Source: an uncultured Bacteroidia bacterium (GTDB taxonomy: Bacteria > Bacteroidota > Bacteroidia > Bacteroidales > ML635J-15). Taken from it: 64,000 nt of DNA. Below are positions 52,244 to 59,429 of the stretch, one piece after another; position 1 is the stretch's first letter, and every line of letters starts with the position of its first letter. A model generated the notes under the pieces. That model saw nothing but the letters and a program-made list of their open reading frames with translations. It searched no databases and was not told the origin of the DNA. A program made the translations under genes and the position numbers. Location: positions 1 through 64,000 of the forward strand of contig CADAXK010000005.1 of the NCBI GenBank assembly GCA_902791865.1, written 5' to 3'.

Positions 52244-53650
52244 TCAACATTCTTTCTCCATCTCCACTATCAGCATCGACAACGCTGATGCGGCAAACCT
52301 CTCGATATTTATTGCCCTGTCCTTGCCAAAAACATACTTGCGGCTTACAACTTTTGTTGGCGTAGCAACAGCAATCCACACTGTTCCGACAGGCTTTTCA
52401 TCGCTGCCACCAGTAGGTCCTGCAATGCCAGTTGTAGCAACTGCATAATCGGTTTTCAGCAAACGGCGTACTCCCGAAGCCATCTGCTCGGCTACGGTAC
52501 TGCTAACTGCACCATACTTTTCCAAGTCGGCACGGCTTACACCCAAGACATCGGCCTTTACCTCGTTGCAATACGACACAACCGAGCCCTTGTAGTACTC
52601 CGAACTTCCAGACACAGAAGTTATCAGCGAAGCAACCTTGCCACCAGTGCAACTTTCTGCTGTTGCAACAGTACAATGCCTATCCTTTAGCAACTTACCA
52701 ACAAGTTCCTCCAACTTTATGTCCTCGTAAGCAATGATATTTTCGGGTACAATCCTTTTCAGTTCCTCGACTTTGGAATCTATGTAGCCTTCGGTAGTGT
52801 CATCTGGTTCGTAAACGCTCAAACGCAGACGAATGCTCGAATATGCAGGCAGATATGCTAATCGTACATTTTTGGCAAGAGAATCCTCCCAGCCGGAAAT
52901 CTTTTCTGCAAGAATGGACTCGGCAATTCCTGTGAGCAACAAGGTCTTATGGAATACAGGCTTCAGATTGTAGTGTTTCTTTATCAGCGGAATTATCTCG
53001 TGTTCCATCAAGTAGCGCATCTCGAAAGGAACGCCAGGCATGGAGAAGAGGAGCTTTTGAGAAACCGACCCTTCGATACTTCGACTGCGCTCAGTAACCA
53101 CAGGCTCAGGGTGCGAATCAGTACCGCCCGTTGCGGTGCATTGAGTTTGTCGAAATGAGCTTGTCGAAACGAAGGGAACAGAATGCGACAGAGACGACCC
53201 TTCGACAGGCTCAGGGTGCGAGATATTGGAAACTTCCATCATAATTCCGGGAGCCGTGCCAACAGCATTGTTAATCACCGTTGCGGTTGCGGGGACAAGT
53301 GCCTGACCACGATTGTTCTCGGTAAGAGCAATACCGCGGCGACCAAGCATTTCGGCGACATTGGCAAGAACCGCTTCGTTCAGAACCAACTCAGTACCAA
53401 ACTTTTCGCAGATTACCTTCTTGGTGATGTCATCCTTTGTAGGACCAAGTCCGCCAGTCATAAACACCACATCGGCAACATCCAGACACCTGTCGATGGC
53501 ATCCGAAATCGACTTGCCATCGTCGCCAACGGTAATCACGGTTTCGGTACGGAAACCAATCTTGTTCATCTCACGCGAAATCCACGACGAATTTATGTCA
53601 ACGACCTGACCTATAAGGATTTCGTCACCTATAATTATTATTCCTGCATT
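52244..53650 (-). CDS. cinA: CinA-family nicotinamide-nucleotide amidohydrolase with inserted repeat peptide
   Basis: 468 residues, about 50 longer than a usual CinA. Residues 1-140 form the molybdopterin-binding-like domain (IIIIGDEILIGQVVDINSSWIS, FMTGGLGPTKDDITKK). The C-terminal domain (about 305-465) is the NMN deamidase: VATAESCTGGKVASLITSVSGSSEYYKGSVVSYCNEVK and ATTGIAGPTGGSDEKPVGTVWIA. Residues about 140-197 interrupt the first domain between APGIMMEV and KLLFSMPGVPFEM with HPEPVEG-type repeat peptide. The frame is kept. ATG 53650 is the proper start (MNAGIIIIGDE). The 5' end is partly duplicated at 55168-55252. Confidence 0.93.
   Translation of the reverse strand, partial: NAGIIIIGDEILIGQVVDINSSWISREMNKIGFRTETVITVGDDGKSISDAIDRCLDVADVVFMTGGLGPTKDDITKKVICEKFGTELVLNEAVLANVAEMLGRRGIALTENNRGQALVPATATVINNAVGTAPGIMMEVSNISHPEPVEGSSLSHSVPFVSTSSFRQTQCTATGGTDSHPEPVVTERSRSIEGSVSQKLLFSMPGVPFEMRYLMEHEIIPLIKKHYNLKPVFHKTLLLTGIAESILAEKISGWEDSLAKNVRLAYLPAYSSIRLRLSVYEPDDTTEGYIDSKVEELKRIVPENIIAYEDIKLEELVGKLLKDRHCTVATAESCTGGKVASLITSVSGSSEYYKGSVVSYCNEVKADVLGVSRADLEKYGAVSSTVAEQMASGVRRLLKTDYAVATTGIAGPTGGSDEKPVGTVWIAVATPTKVVSRKYVFGKDRAINIERFAASALSMLIVEMEKEC
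53058..53230. repeat. In-frame HPEPVEG-type palindromic repeats within cinA
   Basis: Two main inverted units built from ACCCTTCGACAGGCTCAGGG and its variants, plus partial units with TTTGTCGAAATGAGC. They encode SHPEPVEG and SHPEPVVTERSRSIEGS in frame. The unit CCCTGAGCCTGTCGAAGGG is known as a dispersed palindromic repeat in many bacterial genomes. Confidence 0.85.
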
Positions 53651-53701
53651 CATATTAGTGATATTTACAGCTTTATTGAGTACAAATCTCAAAGGACAGA
53701 G
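53617..53701 (-). repeat. 85-bp direct repeat, copy 1: 5' end and leader of cinA
   Basis: About 80 percent identical to 55168-55252 by eye, without gaps. It covers the first 11 codons of cinA and 50 bp of leader. Confidence 0.75.
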
Positions 53702-53705
53702 AAAT

Positions 53706-54290
53706 TTACCATATCCTATTAATATTTATTTCGTATTCATCATTTTCAGAGCATTTCCTATCAGTATAGAATATACCCAACCACCCACGAGCTTCATGAC
53801 ATGCTCCTTGCTGTACAACTACATCAATAATATTCTTTTGCATCTCACTTTTTTCAATTGTAAAACATATCTCATCATTTAGAGGGCATTGCGCTGTAGC
53901 AAGCATAAGGAAAACACTTGATTTATTAAAATCTATTATGGGAAGTTCAATTTCATGTGGGTACATTTGTTCACAATATCCTAATAAATCTTCGTATCTC
54001 TCTTCGTCATTAATAAGAAGCACCCAATAAGCATTGTAGCCATTTCCTTCCATGTCATAATCTGATATCAAGAACTCTTCGTCTGGAAATCGAGCTGCGC
54101 AATAATAAAAGTCCGGATTAATATTTATACGCGTTACACTTGCCGTATAAGTACCGACTGTATCTATCGTATCGGTAGTTAATCGTATAGTCCCATCGCT
54201 CGGGTCTATCGGGTCTGGCTTTTCGCAACCTACAAATGCAATCAACACCATTGTTACAGCGAATAATGATATTAAAATAGTCTTTTTCAT
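53706..54290 (-). CDS. Lipoprotein of unknown function
   Basis: 194 residues from ATG 54290, with a lipoprotein signal MKKTILISLFAVTMVLIAFVGC (Cys22). The mature part has five cysteines and looks like a single beta-rich domain (ASVTRININPDFYYCAARFPDEEF, IDVVVQQGACHEARGWLGIFY). The family is not recognised. It lies between the cinA leader and the PIN module, inside the region bounded by the cinA direct repeats. Confidence 0.65.
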   Translation of the reverse strand: MKKTILISLFAVTMVLIAFVGCEKPDPIDPSDGTIRLTTDTIDTVGTYTASVTRININPDFYYCAARFPDEEFLISDYDMEGNGYNAYWVLLINDEERYEDLLGYCEQMYPHEIELPIIDFNKSSVFLMLATAQCPLNDEICFTIEKSEMQKNIIDVVVQQGACHEARGWLGIFYTDRKCSENDEYEININRIW

Positions 54291-54320
54291 AACCATACCT
54301 TTCATTTAAATATATTGTCA

Positions 54321-54328
54321 CAAATATA
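54321..54328 (-). promoter_or_regulatory. -7 box of the lipoprotein gene at 54290
   Basis: TATATTTG on the minus strand, 30 bp before ATG 54290. Confidence 0.55.
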
Positions 54329-54409
54329 CACATTGTTTTGTAATGTGTAATAAGAATTTAGGATTGATGCAATGTTTTGTTTAGCGGATAAAATATCCTT
54401 ATACTCACA

Positions 54410-54439
54410 CCTTCGGAATTACAAATCCCGAAGGACGGA
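54410..54439. repeat. CCTTCGGAATTACAAATCCCGAAGG hairpin repeat
   Basis: The inverted CCTTCGG...CCGAAGG element directly after the PIN gene on the minus strand. The same 30 bp occur at 55223-55252 at the other end of the PIN module. It may act as a terminator. Confidence 0.6.
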
Positions 54440-54442
54440 AAA

Positions 54443-54859
54443 TCAGACTTCAAACATTGACAGCCGACAATGTTCTTTATACCATGGAAACTTAGTGTCA
54501 TGGCTTACCAAAGTATATCCTCGTCGCAATGCGGTAGCAATAATAATTCGGTCGAAAGGGTCGGAATGAGTTCGTCCAGCAATATCCGGCATAGGTAAGT
54601 CGTAGAATGTCTCCATAATATCTGGGGCTATATGTAGTATGGCGATACCATTTGCCTCCACAACCGAACGAATCTTGTCGGGACGATTGGCTTCGAGGCG
54701 TCCAATCTGCTGCAACTGGATTATTTCAACAAGCGAAATTTCCGATATGGCAAACTCGTCCTCGTAATACTTGATACTATTGCGCAACGATTCAGGAAGC
54801 CGAGCTTCCTCGTGCGATATAAGCCATACAAGGGCATGGGTATCAAGAAGGTATCTCAT
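54443..54859 (-). CDS. vapC: PIN-domain toxin, VapC type
   Basis: 138 residues. PIN ribonuclease with the ligands D6 (YLLDTHALVWLI), a Glu in ISEISLVEIIQL, Asp in SDPFDRIIIATALRRG and Asp in LVSHDTKF. It belongs to the subfamily that reads LLDTHALVW. The start overlaps the stop of the upstream small gene by ATGA. The target RNA is not predictable. Confidence 0.9.
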   Translation of the reverse strand: MRYLLDTHALVWLISHEEARLPESLRNSIKYYEDEFAISEISLVEIIQLQQIGRLEANRPDKIRSVVEANGIAILHIAPDIMETFYDLPMPDIAGRTHSDPFDRIIIATALRRGYTLVSHDTKFPWYKEHCRLSMFEV

Positions 54860-55044
54860 AACTCCAAGCCAAACGGATCTGGAACAAGTTCTTTGTACTT
54901 GGTAAGTTTCACAAGTTTTCTTGGCACAGGCTTAAAGAACCTCTTGTCAATTTTACTCGATTTCCTTGCTTTCGTTGATGTTGTCTTCATTTCAAAAAAA
55001 CTTTTGCAAATTGCAATATTACTATTAATTTTTGACACGACCAT
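54856..55044 (-). CDS. Putative antitoxin of the VapC module
   Basis: 62 residues, strongly basic in the middle (STKARKSSKIDKRFFKPVPRKLVKLTK), ending PDPFGLEL. Coupled to vapC by an ATGA overlap. Most antitoxins of this family have a DNA-binding N-terminal half, which is not evident here, so the protein could be a truncated or unusual antitoxin. A Met at residue 19 is an alternative start. The call is inferred from position. Confidence 0.6.
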   Translation of the reverse strand: MVVSKINSNIAICKSFFEMKTTSTKARKSSKIDKRFFKPVPRKLVKLTKYKELVPDPFGLEL

Positions 55045-55167
55045 TTTTTCAAGTTCTTTTTTTCAAAAAAACGCCACAGGATTTTACGCATTACAAATGC
55101 TAATATTCAAGCGTGTCGGAATGCAACCTTTAGCTCACTGCCCGAAGATAGTAAATCCGACAGGACT

Positions 55168-55252
55168 GGATTTCGTCTCCTATAATTATGATTCCTGCAT
55201 TCATATTACTGATATTTTCTGCCTTCAGGAGGACAAATCCCGAAGGACGGAG
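55168..55252 (-). pseudogene. Duplicated 5' fragment of cinA (85 bp)
   Basis: Diverged second copy of the first codons and leader of cinA, without the rest of the gene, upstream of the PIN module. It contains the CCTTCAGG...CCCGAAGG element. Confidence 0.7.
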
Positions 55253-55257
55253 TAATT

Positions 55258-56478
55258 TTACTCCTTTATAAATTTAGTTGCTGTACTCAAATCTTCAAAG
55301 TATATAAAATACATTCCAGTTTCAATGCCTTGCAAATCAATGTCAAATACAGCAGAATTGCTATTCCCTCTTATTACAACACTACCAACAGCATTAACAA
55401 TCTCGTAGTGATAATTATTCCTTAGCTCAAACGTCGACAAGTTAACTGTCATATTGTTTGCTATTGGATTTGGAAAGATTTCTATTTCTCTTTTATTTGC
55501 TACAACTTCATTTTTCCCAACAAGTCCACCCGTAGTGGTTTTGTATAAACGACCCTCCGTAAGAGCAAATCCATTATTTTCGTCAATGAAAAAGAATTTT
55601 ATAGCATCAATTGGGAAATATTCTCCCCAAGTACGACCTCCATCATCGGTTCTATATAACCCTGTTCCGCCAACAAAACCAACATTTGGATTTACAAAAT
55701 ACACACCAGTATAATAGAACATTGGTTGTGCTGTTAACAAAACCTCTGTGTATCCATTAGTGTATTTGTAAACTGATTCTGAACGCTCTGGAAAATCATA
55801 GAAAAATGTATGTGTGTCAATCATATTTATATCACACATTCCGTAAGCAGTATTGTCATCCAAAGCGATTTCTTCATCAATGATTAATTCTGTTTCCTCG
55901 AAATGGAAAAGGTACTTACCAATCATTCCGACATTTTCATTCAGCATACCAACACTACCCCAAATTCCTTGCAGGAAATCCCACGAAACACCTCCATCTG
56001 TAGTGTAATACGTACCTTGGTTTGATATAATAACACCGTTGTTTTCGCTAAAAAAAAGAACTTGCCTAAAAGTGTTAGGATTAATTTGTGAAGATATCAA
56101 GAACGGAAACCATGTTGTACCTCCGTCAACAGTCTTTAGAACCATCGAATATGTAGAATCCGCTGTTTGTGGAATTTTGCCATGGTATCCACAAACATAA
56201 CCAGTATCAAGACTCTGGAACGAAACAGATTGTATTGCAATATCATATCCTACATAAATTCTTTCCCACGAGTTGCCTCCATCAATCGTTTTTTCAACAA
56301 TTCCTTTATTAACCCACGTTTCACGACCGTCATATCCTACAACATAACCTGTATTGATATTGCAAAATTGAATGTCGGTGTAATATATTTGACTGCCAGC
56401 ATTCCTTATGTTCCCCCATTGTGCCTTCACTCCCAAGCACATTGCAAATAATGCAAAACATAATACAAACTTTTTCAT
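55258..56478 (-). CDS. T9SS type A cargo with YCF48-like beta-propeller
   Basis: 406 residues with a signal peptide (1-19). Repeats of the form KTIDGGNSWERIYV, KTVDGGTTWFPF, YTTDGGVSWDFL and YRTDDGGRTWGEYFP are YCF48/sortilin-type Asp-box blades of a beta-propeller (about 30-320). The C terminus (about 335-406) is a T9SS type A sorting domain (EIFPNPIANNMTVNL, YHYEIVNAVGSVVIRG, GIETGMYFIYFED, KFIKE). It is an exported surface protein of unknown ligand. Confidence 0.88.
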   Translation of the reverse strand: MKKFVLCFALFAMCLGVKAQWGNIRNAGSQIYYTDIQFCNINTGYVVGYDGRETWVNKGIVEKTIDGGNSWERIYVGYDIAIQSVSFQSLDTGYVCGYHGKIPQTADSTYSMVLKTVDGGTTWFPFLISSQINPNTFRQVLFFSENNGVIISNQGTYYTTDGGVSWDFLQGIWGSVGMLNENVGMIGKYLFHFEETELIIDEEIALDDNTAYGMCDINMIDTHTFFYDFPERSESVYKYTNGYTEVLLTAQPMFYYTGVYFVNPNVGFVGGTGLYRTDDGGRTWGEYFPIDAIKFFFIDENNGFALTEGRLYKTTTGGLVGKNEVVANKREIEIFPNPIANNMTVNLSTFELRNNYHYEIVNAVGSVVIRGNSNSAVFDIDLQGIETGMYFIYFEDLSTATKFIKE

Positions 56479-56504
56479 AATTCTTTTGTTATAAGTTGAT
56501 TGTG

Positions 56505-56512
56505 CAAAAATA
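56505..56512 (-). promoter_or_regulatory. -7 box of the YCF48-like gene
   Basis: TATTTTTG on the minus strand, 26 bp before ATG 56478. Confidence 0.55.
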
Positions 56513-56574
56513 GTTTTTTTTTAGAAGACGTAGGAAATTTGTGTATTTTTTGAGGCTAGCGTTTATTAAAAATC

Positions 56575-57294
56575 TTACTGATATTTTGAGAAATAACCGC
56601 CATTAAGGAATTCATCTACGGTCACCGATTCGAGTTTTCTGTCGTCGAGAAGCCAGATATGGGAACAATACTTTGCCGCAATTTCCAAATCGTGGCACGA
56701 GAAAATTATGCATCGGTTTTCCTCCGATGCAATTTTCTTCAAGTCGGACAAAAGTTTGCGTTTTGCAAAGAAATCAAGGAAAGCAGTCGGTTCATCGAGC
56801 AGAATCACAGGAGTCTGCTGCACCATAGCACGGCAAATCATAGCCTTCTGCCTTTCGCCGTCGCTCACTTCGGTAATCATCGAAGCGGCAATGTCCGACA
56901 AACCGAATTTCTGTATAAAGTCCTCAATTATAGCCTCATCGGCCTTTGTCCGACGGTCGAAAATGTTTGTGTAGGGACTTCTGCCGACAGCAATCAGGTC
57001 GCGGATGCGCATATTGAGCACAGCCTCCACCTTCGACGGCACAAAACTAATATAACGCGACTTCTCCCTTGCCGAAATTCGGTCGAAAGGCACACCGCAA
57101 ATGCTTATATGTCCAGCCAAAGGCTTCTTTACACCGATGAGCGTACTCAGCATTGTCGTCTTTCCCGTGCCATTTCGTCCCACAAGGCAGATAAAATCGC
57201 CCGCACTTGCCGAAATATCAACCGCTTGCGACACCAACGGAGCCTTATGTCCGAAAACTAGTCCTTCGATATTCAGTACCACCTCTCCCATCAT
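56575..57294 (-). CDS. ABC importer ATP-binding protein (FecE/BtuD-like)
   Basis: 239 residues. Walker A GRNGTGKTT (39-47), signature VSDGERQKA (about 143), Walker B VILLDEPTA (about 163) and an H-loop SCHD. It powers the importer of the two genes upstream. ATGA overlap with the permease gene. The family imports iron-siderophore, haem or cobalamin; the substrate cannot be decided here. Confidence 0.92.
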   Translation of the reverse strand: MMGEVVLNIEGLVFGHKAPLVSQAVDISASAGDFICLVGRNGTGKTTMLSTLIGVKKPLAGHISICGVPFDRISAREKSRYISFVPSKVEAVLNMRIRDLIAVGRSPYTNIFDRRTKADEAIIEDFIQKFGLSDIAASMITEVSDGERQKAMICRAMVQQTPVILLDEPTAFLDFFAKRKLLSDLKKIASEENRCIIFSCHDLEIAAKYCSHIWLLDDRKLESVTVDEFLNGGYFSKYQ

Positions 57295-58313
57295 ATCACT
57301 GTCCGCTGATTTTTAAACACAATCCAAATAATGAAAGGCGCACCGAGAATCGAAATTACCGCATTTATCGGCAGAACGCCTTGAGAATAAAGCGTATGCG
57401 AAAGAATATCGCCGCACAGCAGGAAGGCCGCACCAAGTATCATCGAAGCCGGCACAAGCACAAAATGGTCAGAAGTATTGAAAATCCACCTCGATATGTG
57501 CGGAACGGCAAGTCCGATGAAACCCAACGGTCCGCAGAAAGCGGTAACGGCACCCGTAAGCACGCTTACACCTATAAATATAATAACGCGCAACCACTTT
57601 ATGTTAAGTCCCATACTCACGGCAAACTGCTCGCCAAGAAGCAGAATGTTGAGTTTCTTTGAAAACATATACAGCACGGCGCACATTATCAGGCACACGG
57701 GTATCAGCACAACCGAATCGTTGAACGACACCGAGTCGAGGCTGCCCATTGTCCACACAACATACGACTTTACATTGACCTCGTTGGAGAAAAACTGCAT
57801 TACATTCACCACCGAAGCCACCACTCCCGACACAAGAATACCAACGATAAGTATGCTCAGAATGTCCCTCACGCGAAGGCTCACGGCGAGAATAAGCATC
57901 AGCACGGCGGCAGCACCTAGACCGGCAGCAATGAGTATTGCAAAGTTCGACACATCTGCCGACGGCAAAAACAAGCCGCTTCCGAGTACAATAACAGCCA
58001 CGCCCAAACTTGCACCGTTGCTTATGCCAAGCACATACGGACCAGCCAGCGGATTTCGGAAGATTGTCTGCATCAGCAAGCCCGACACCGACAGCGCAGC
58101 ACCAGCAATCATAGCCGTGATTAGTCGCGCCAAGCGGAACTCGCGGATGGTAAACTGGTAATCGACAGACATATCCGAACTGCCGAAAATGTAGTCCATA
58201 ATGTCGGTCAGCGGAATTGGATTGGAACCGGTACACACATCGATAATTGCCAGTGCTATAAGCACAAGCGCAATTACCACAAACTTTATAATATTTACAA
58301 CCGTCCTATTCAA
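57291..58313 (-). CDS. ABC importer permease (FecCD/BtuC-like)
   Basis: 340 residues, about ten helices. The FecCD family motifs RLARLITAMIAGAALSVSGLLMQTIFRNPLAGPYVLGISNGAS and CGPLGFIGLAVPHISRWIF are clear. It forms the membrane channel of an iron-complex or cobalamin importer. It overlaps both neighbours, by 4 and 8 bp. Confidence 0.93.
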   Translation of the reverse strand: MNRTVVNIIKFVVIALVLIALAIIDVCTGSNPIPLTDIMDYIFGSSDMSVDYQFTIREFRLARLITAMIAGAALSVSGLLMQTIFRNPLAGPYVLGISNGASLGVAVIVLGSGLFLPSADVSNFAILIAAGLGAAAVLMLILAVSLRVRDILSILIVGILVSGVVASVVNVMQFFSNEVNVKSYVVWTMGSLDSVSFNDSVVLIPVCLIMCAVLYMFSKKLNILLLGEQFAVSMGLNIKWLRVIIFIGVSVLTGAVTAFCGPLGFIGLAVPHISRWIFNTSDHFVLVPASMILGAAFLLCGDILSHTLYSQGVLPINAVISILGAPFIIWIVFKNQRTVI

Positions 58314-59367
58314 GTCGTCTATAATAATGTAGGCTATCGTCGTCCTCCGTGAAAATCTTGCGCAAATCCTGCAGAATTATGTCTGGATGCACAATGCCCG
58401 ACTCCCAGAAGTCGCTTCCGCCGTATTCGCTGGTAATCTTGTTGTTATTGTAAATGCGTGCATTCTTGTACGGAGCCAAGTTTTCGAGGCGCGAATCCAC
58501 ATCAAGTATCTGCGAACGCTTGGTCTTCTCGTTTGTATTGAGCCACACCTCGGCGTCGCTTGCCATAAGGAAAACCTGCTCGATGGAATACGGAAGGCTC
58601 TCGGTCGATTCGTTGTCGAAGACATACTGACCACCAGCCTCTTTTACAAAATTGGCGAAGAAACTGTTGCCACCAGGCACCCACCAAGTGCCTTTCCATG
58701 GCAGACTTACAAGTACCTTGGGGCTTTTATCGGTAGGCATAGCCTTGATTTCATTGTAGCGGTTTTCAACGCTGTCGAAATAGTGTTCTGCCAATTCCAA
58801 CTTGTCGTAGAAGCAGCCGAAGAATTTCATCCATTCGGTCCTGCCCAACGGACGCGGTTCCAGATAATCGTCAACTATGACAATCGGAATACCTATCCTT
58901 TCAAGTTTCTGAAAACCCGAAATCGACTCGTTGTCAATTCCGTATGCAAAAACAACATCGGGTTTCAGCGAGATAATGCGTTCCATGTCGAGCTGCTTGT
59001 CGTAGCCGATTTCCTTAATCTTGCCATCGCGAATCATTTGCACGACAACAGGGTCACAAACGTATTCAGTTCCGCTCAGCCCCGTTATCGACGAAGCCTC
59101 GCCCAACTGCGAAATGAAAGCCGTGTGGGTTGTGGAAAAGCAGACTGCACTGCGAATTGGGATTTGTATTGCAGAATCGGACTTTTCGCGCGAGAGATGC
59201 AAAACGCGGTTATTGCGTGTAAGTGTAACATCGTAGCCATCGTCGGTAGCCACAATTCCAAAGTTCTGCGAGTAGCGATTTCCCTCCACCACGCTCTTTT
59301 CCTGTCTGTAATCCTTGCAGGAATACAGCAGAGAAAATGCCAACAATATGAATATCAACCTTTTCAT
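58306..59367 (-). CDS. ABC importer substrate-binding lipoprotein (FecB/BtuF-like)
   Basis: 353 residues. Lipoprotein signal MKRLIFILLAFSLLYSC (Cys17). The periplasmic-binding fold is shown by ERIISLKPDVVFAYGI and LERIGIPIVIVDDYLEPRPLGRTEWMKFFG, and by YVFDNESTESLPYSIEQVFLMASDAEVWLNTN. ATG 59367 is preferred over 59391, because the latter overlaps the promoter. The first gene of the three-gene operon. Its promoter lies in the loop of the preceding terminator. Confidence 0.9.
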   Translation of the reverse strand: MKRLIFILLAFSLLYSCKDYRQEKSVVEGNRYSQNFGIVATDDGYDVTLTRNNRVLHLSREKSDSAIQIPIRSAVCFSTTHTAFISQLGEASSITGLSGTEYVCDPVVVQMIRDGKIKEIGYDKQLDMERIISLKPDVVFAYGIDNESISGFQKLERIGIPIVIVDDYLEPRPLGRTEWMKFFGCFYDKLELAEHYFDSVENRYNEIKAMPTDKSPKVLVSLPWKGTWWVPGGNSFFANFVKEAGGQYVFDNESTESLPYSIEQVFLMASDAEVWLNTNEKTKRSQILDVDSRLENLAPYKNARIYNNNKITSEYGGSDFWESGIVHPDIILQDLRKIFTEDDDSLHYYRRLE

Positions 59368-59375
59368 AAAAAAAG

Positions 59376-59407
59376 AAACTTCCGACCACAAAGATAGTCG
59401 GAAGTTT
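59376..59407 (-). terminator. Terminator of the serine protease gene, with a promoter in its loop
   Basis: AAACTTCCGAC (59376-59386 read on the plus strand) pairs with GTCGGAAGTTT (59397-59407), 11 bp with a 10-base loop. On the minus strand it is followed by CTTTTTTT. It lies 22 bp beyond the protease stop. The loop is the -7 box TATCTTTG of the next operon. Confidence 0.85.
59389..59396 (-). promoter_or_regulatory. -7 box of the ABC importer operon
   Basis: TATCTTTG on the minus strand, 21 bp before ATG 59367, inside the loop of the terminator at 59376-59407. Confidence 0.65.
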
Positions 59408-59429
59408 TCAATTACTAACCTAATAAATT

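Noticed and set aside
56575..59367. Assignment of the ABC importer specifically to cobalamin
   Set aside because: No cobalamin riboswitch or adjacent cobalamin gene is seen; iron-siderophore or haem import is equally possible.
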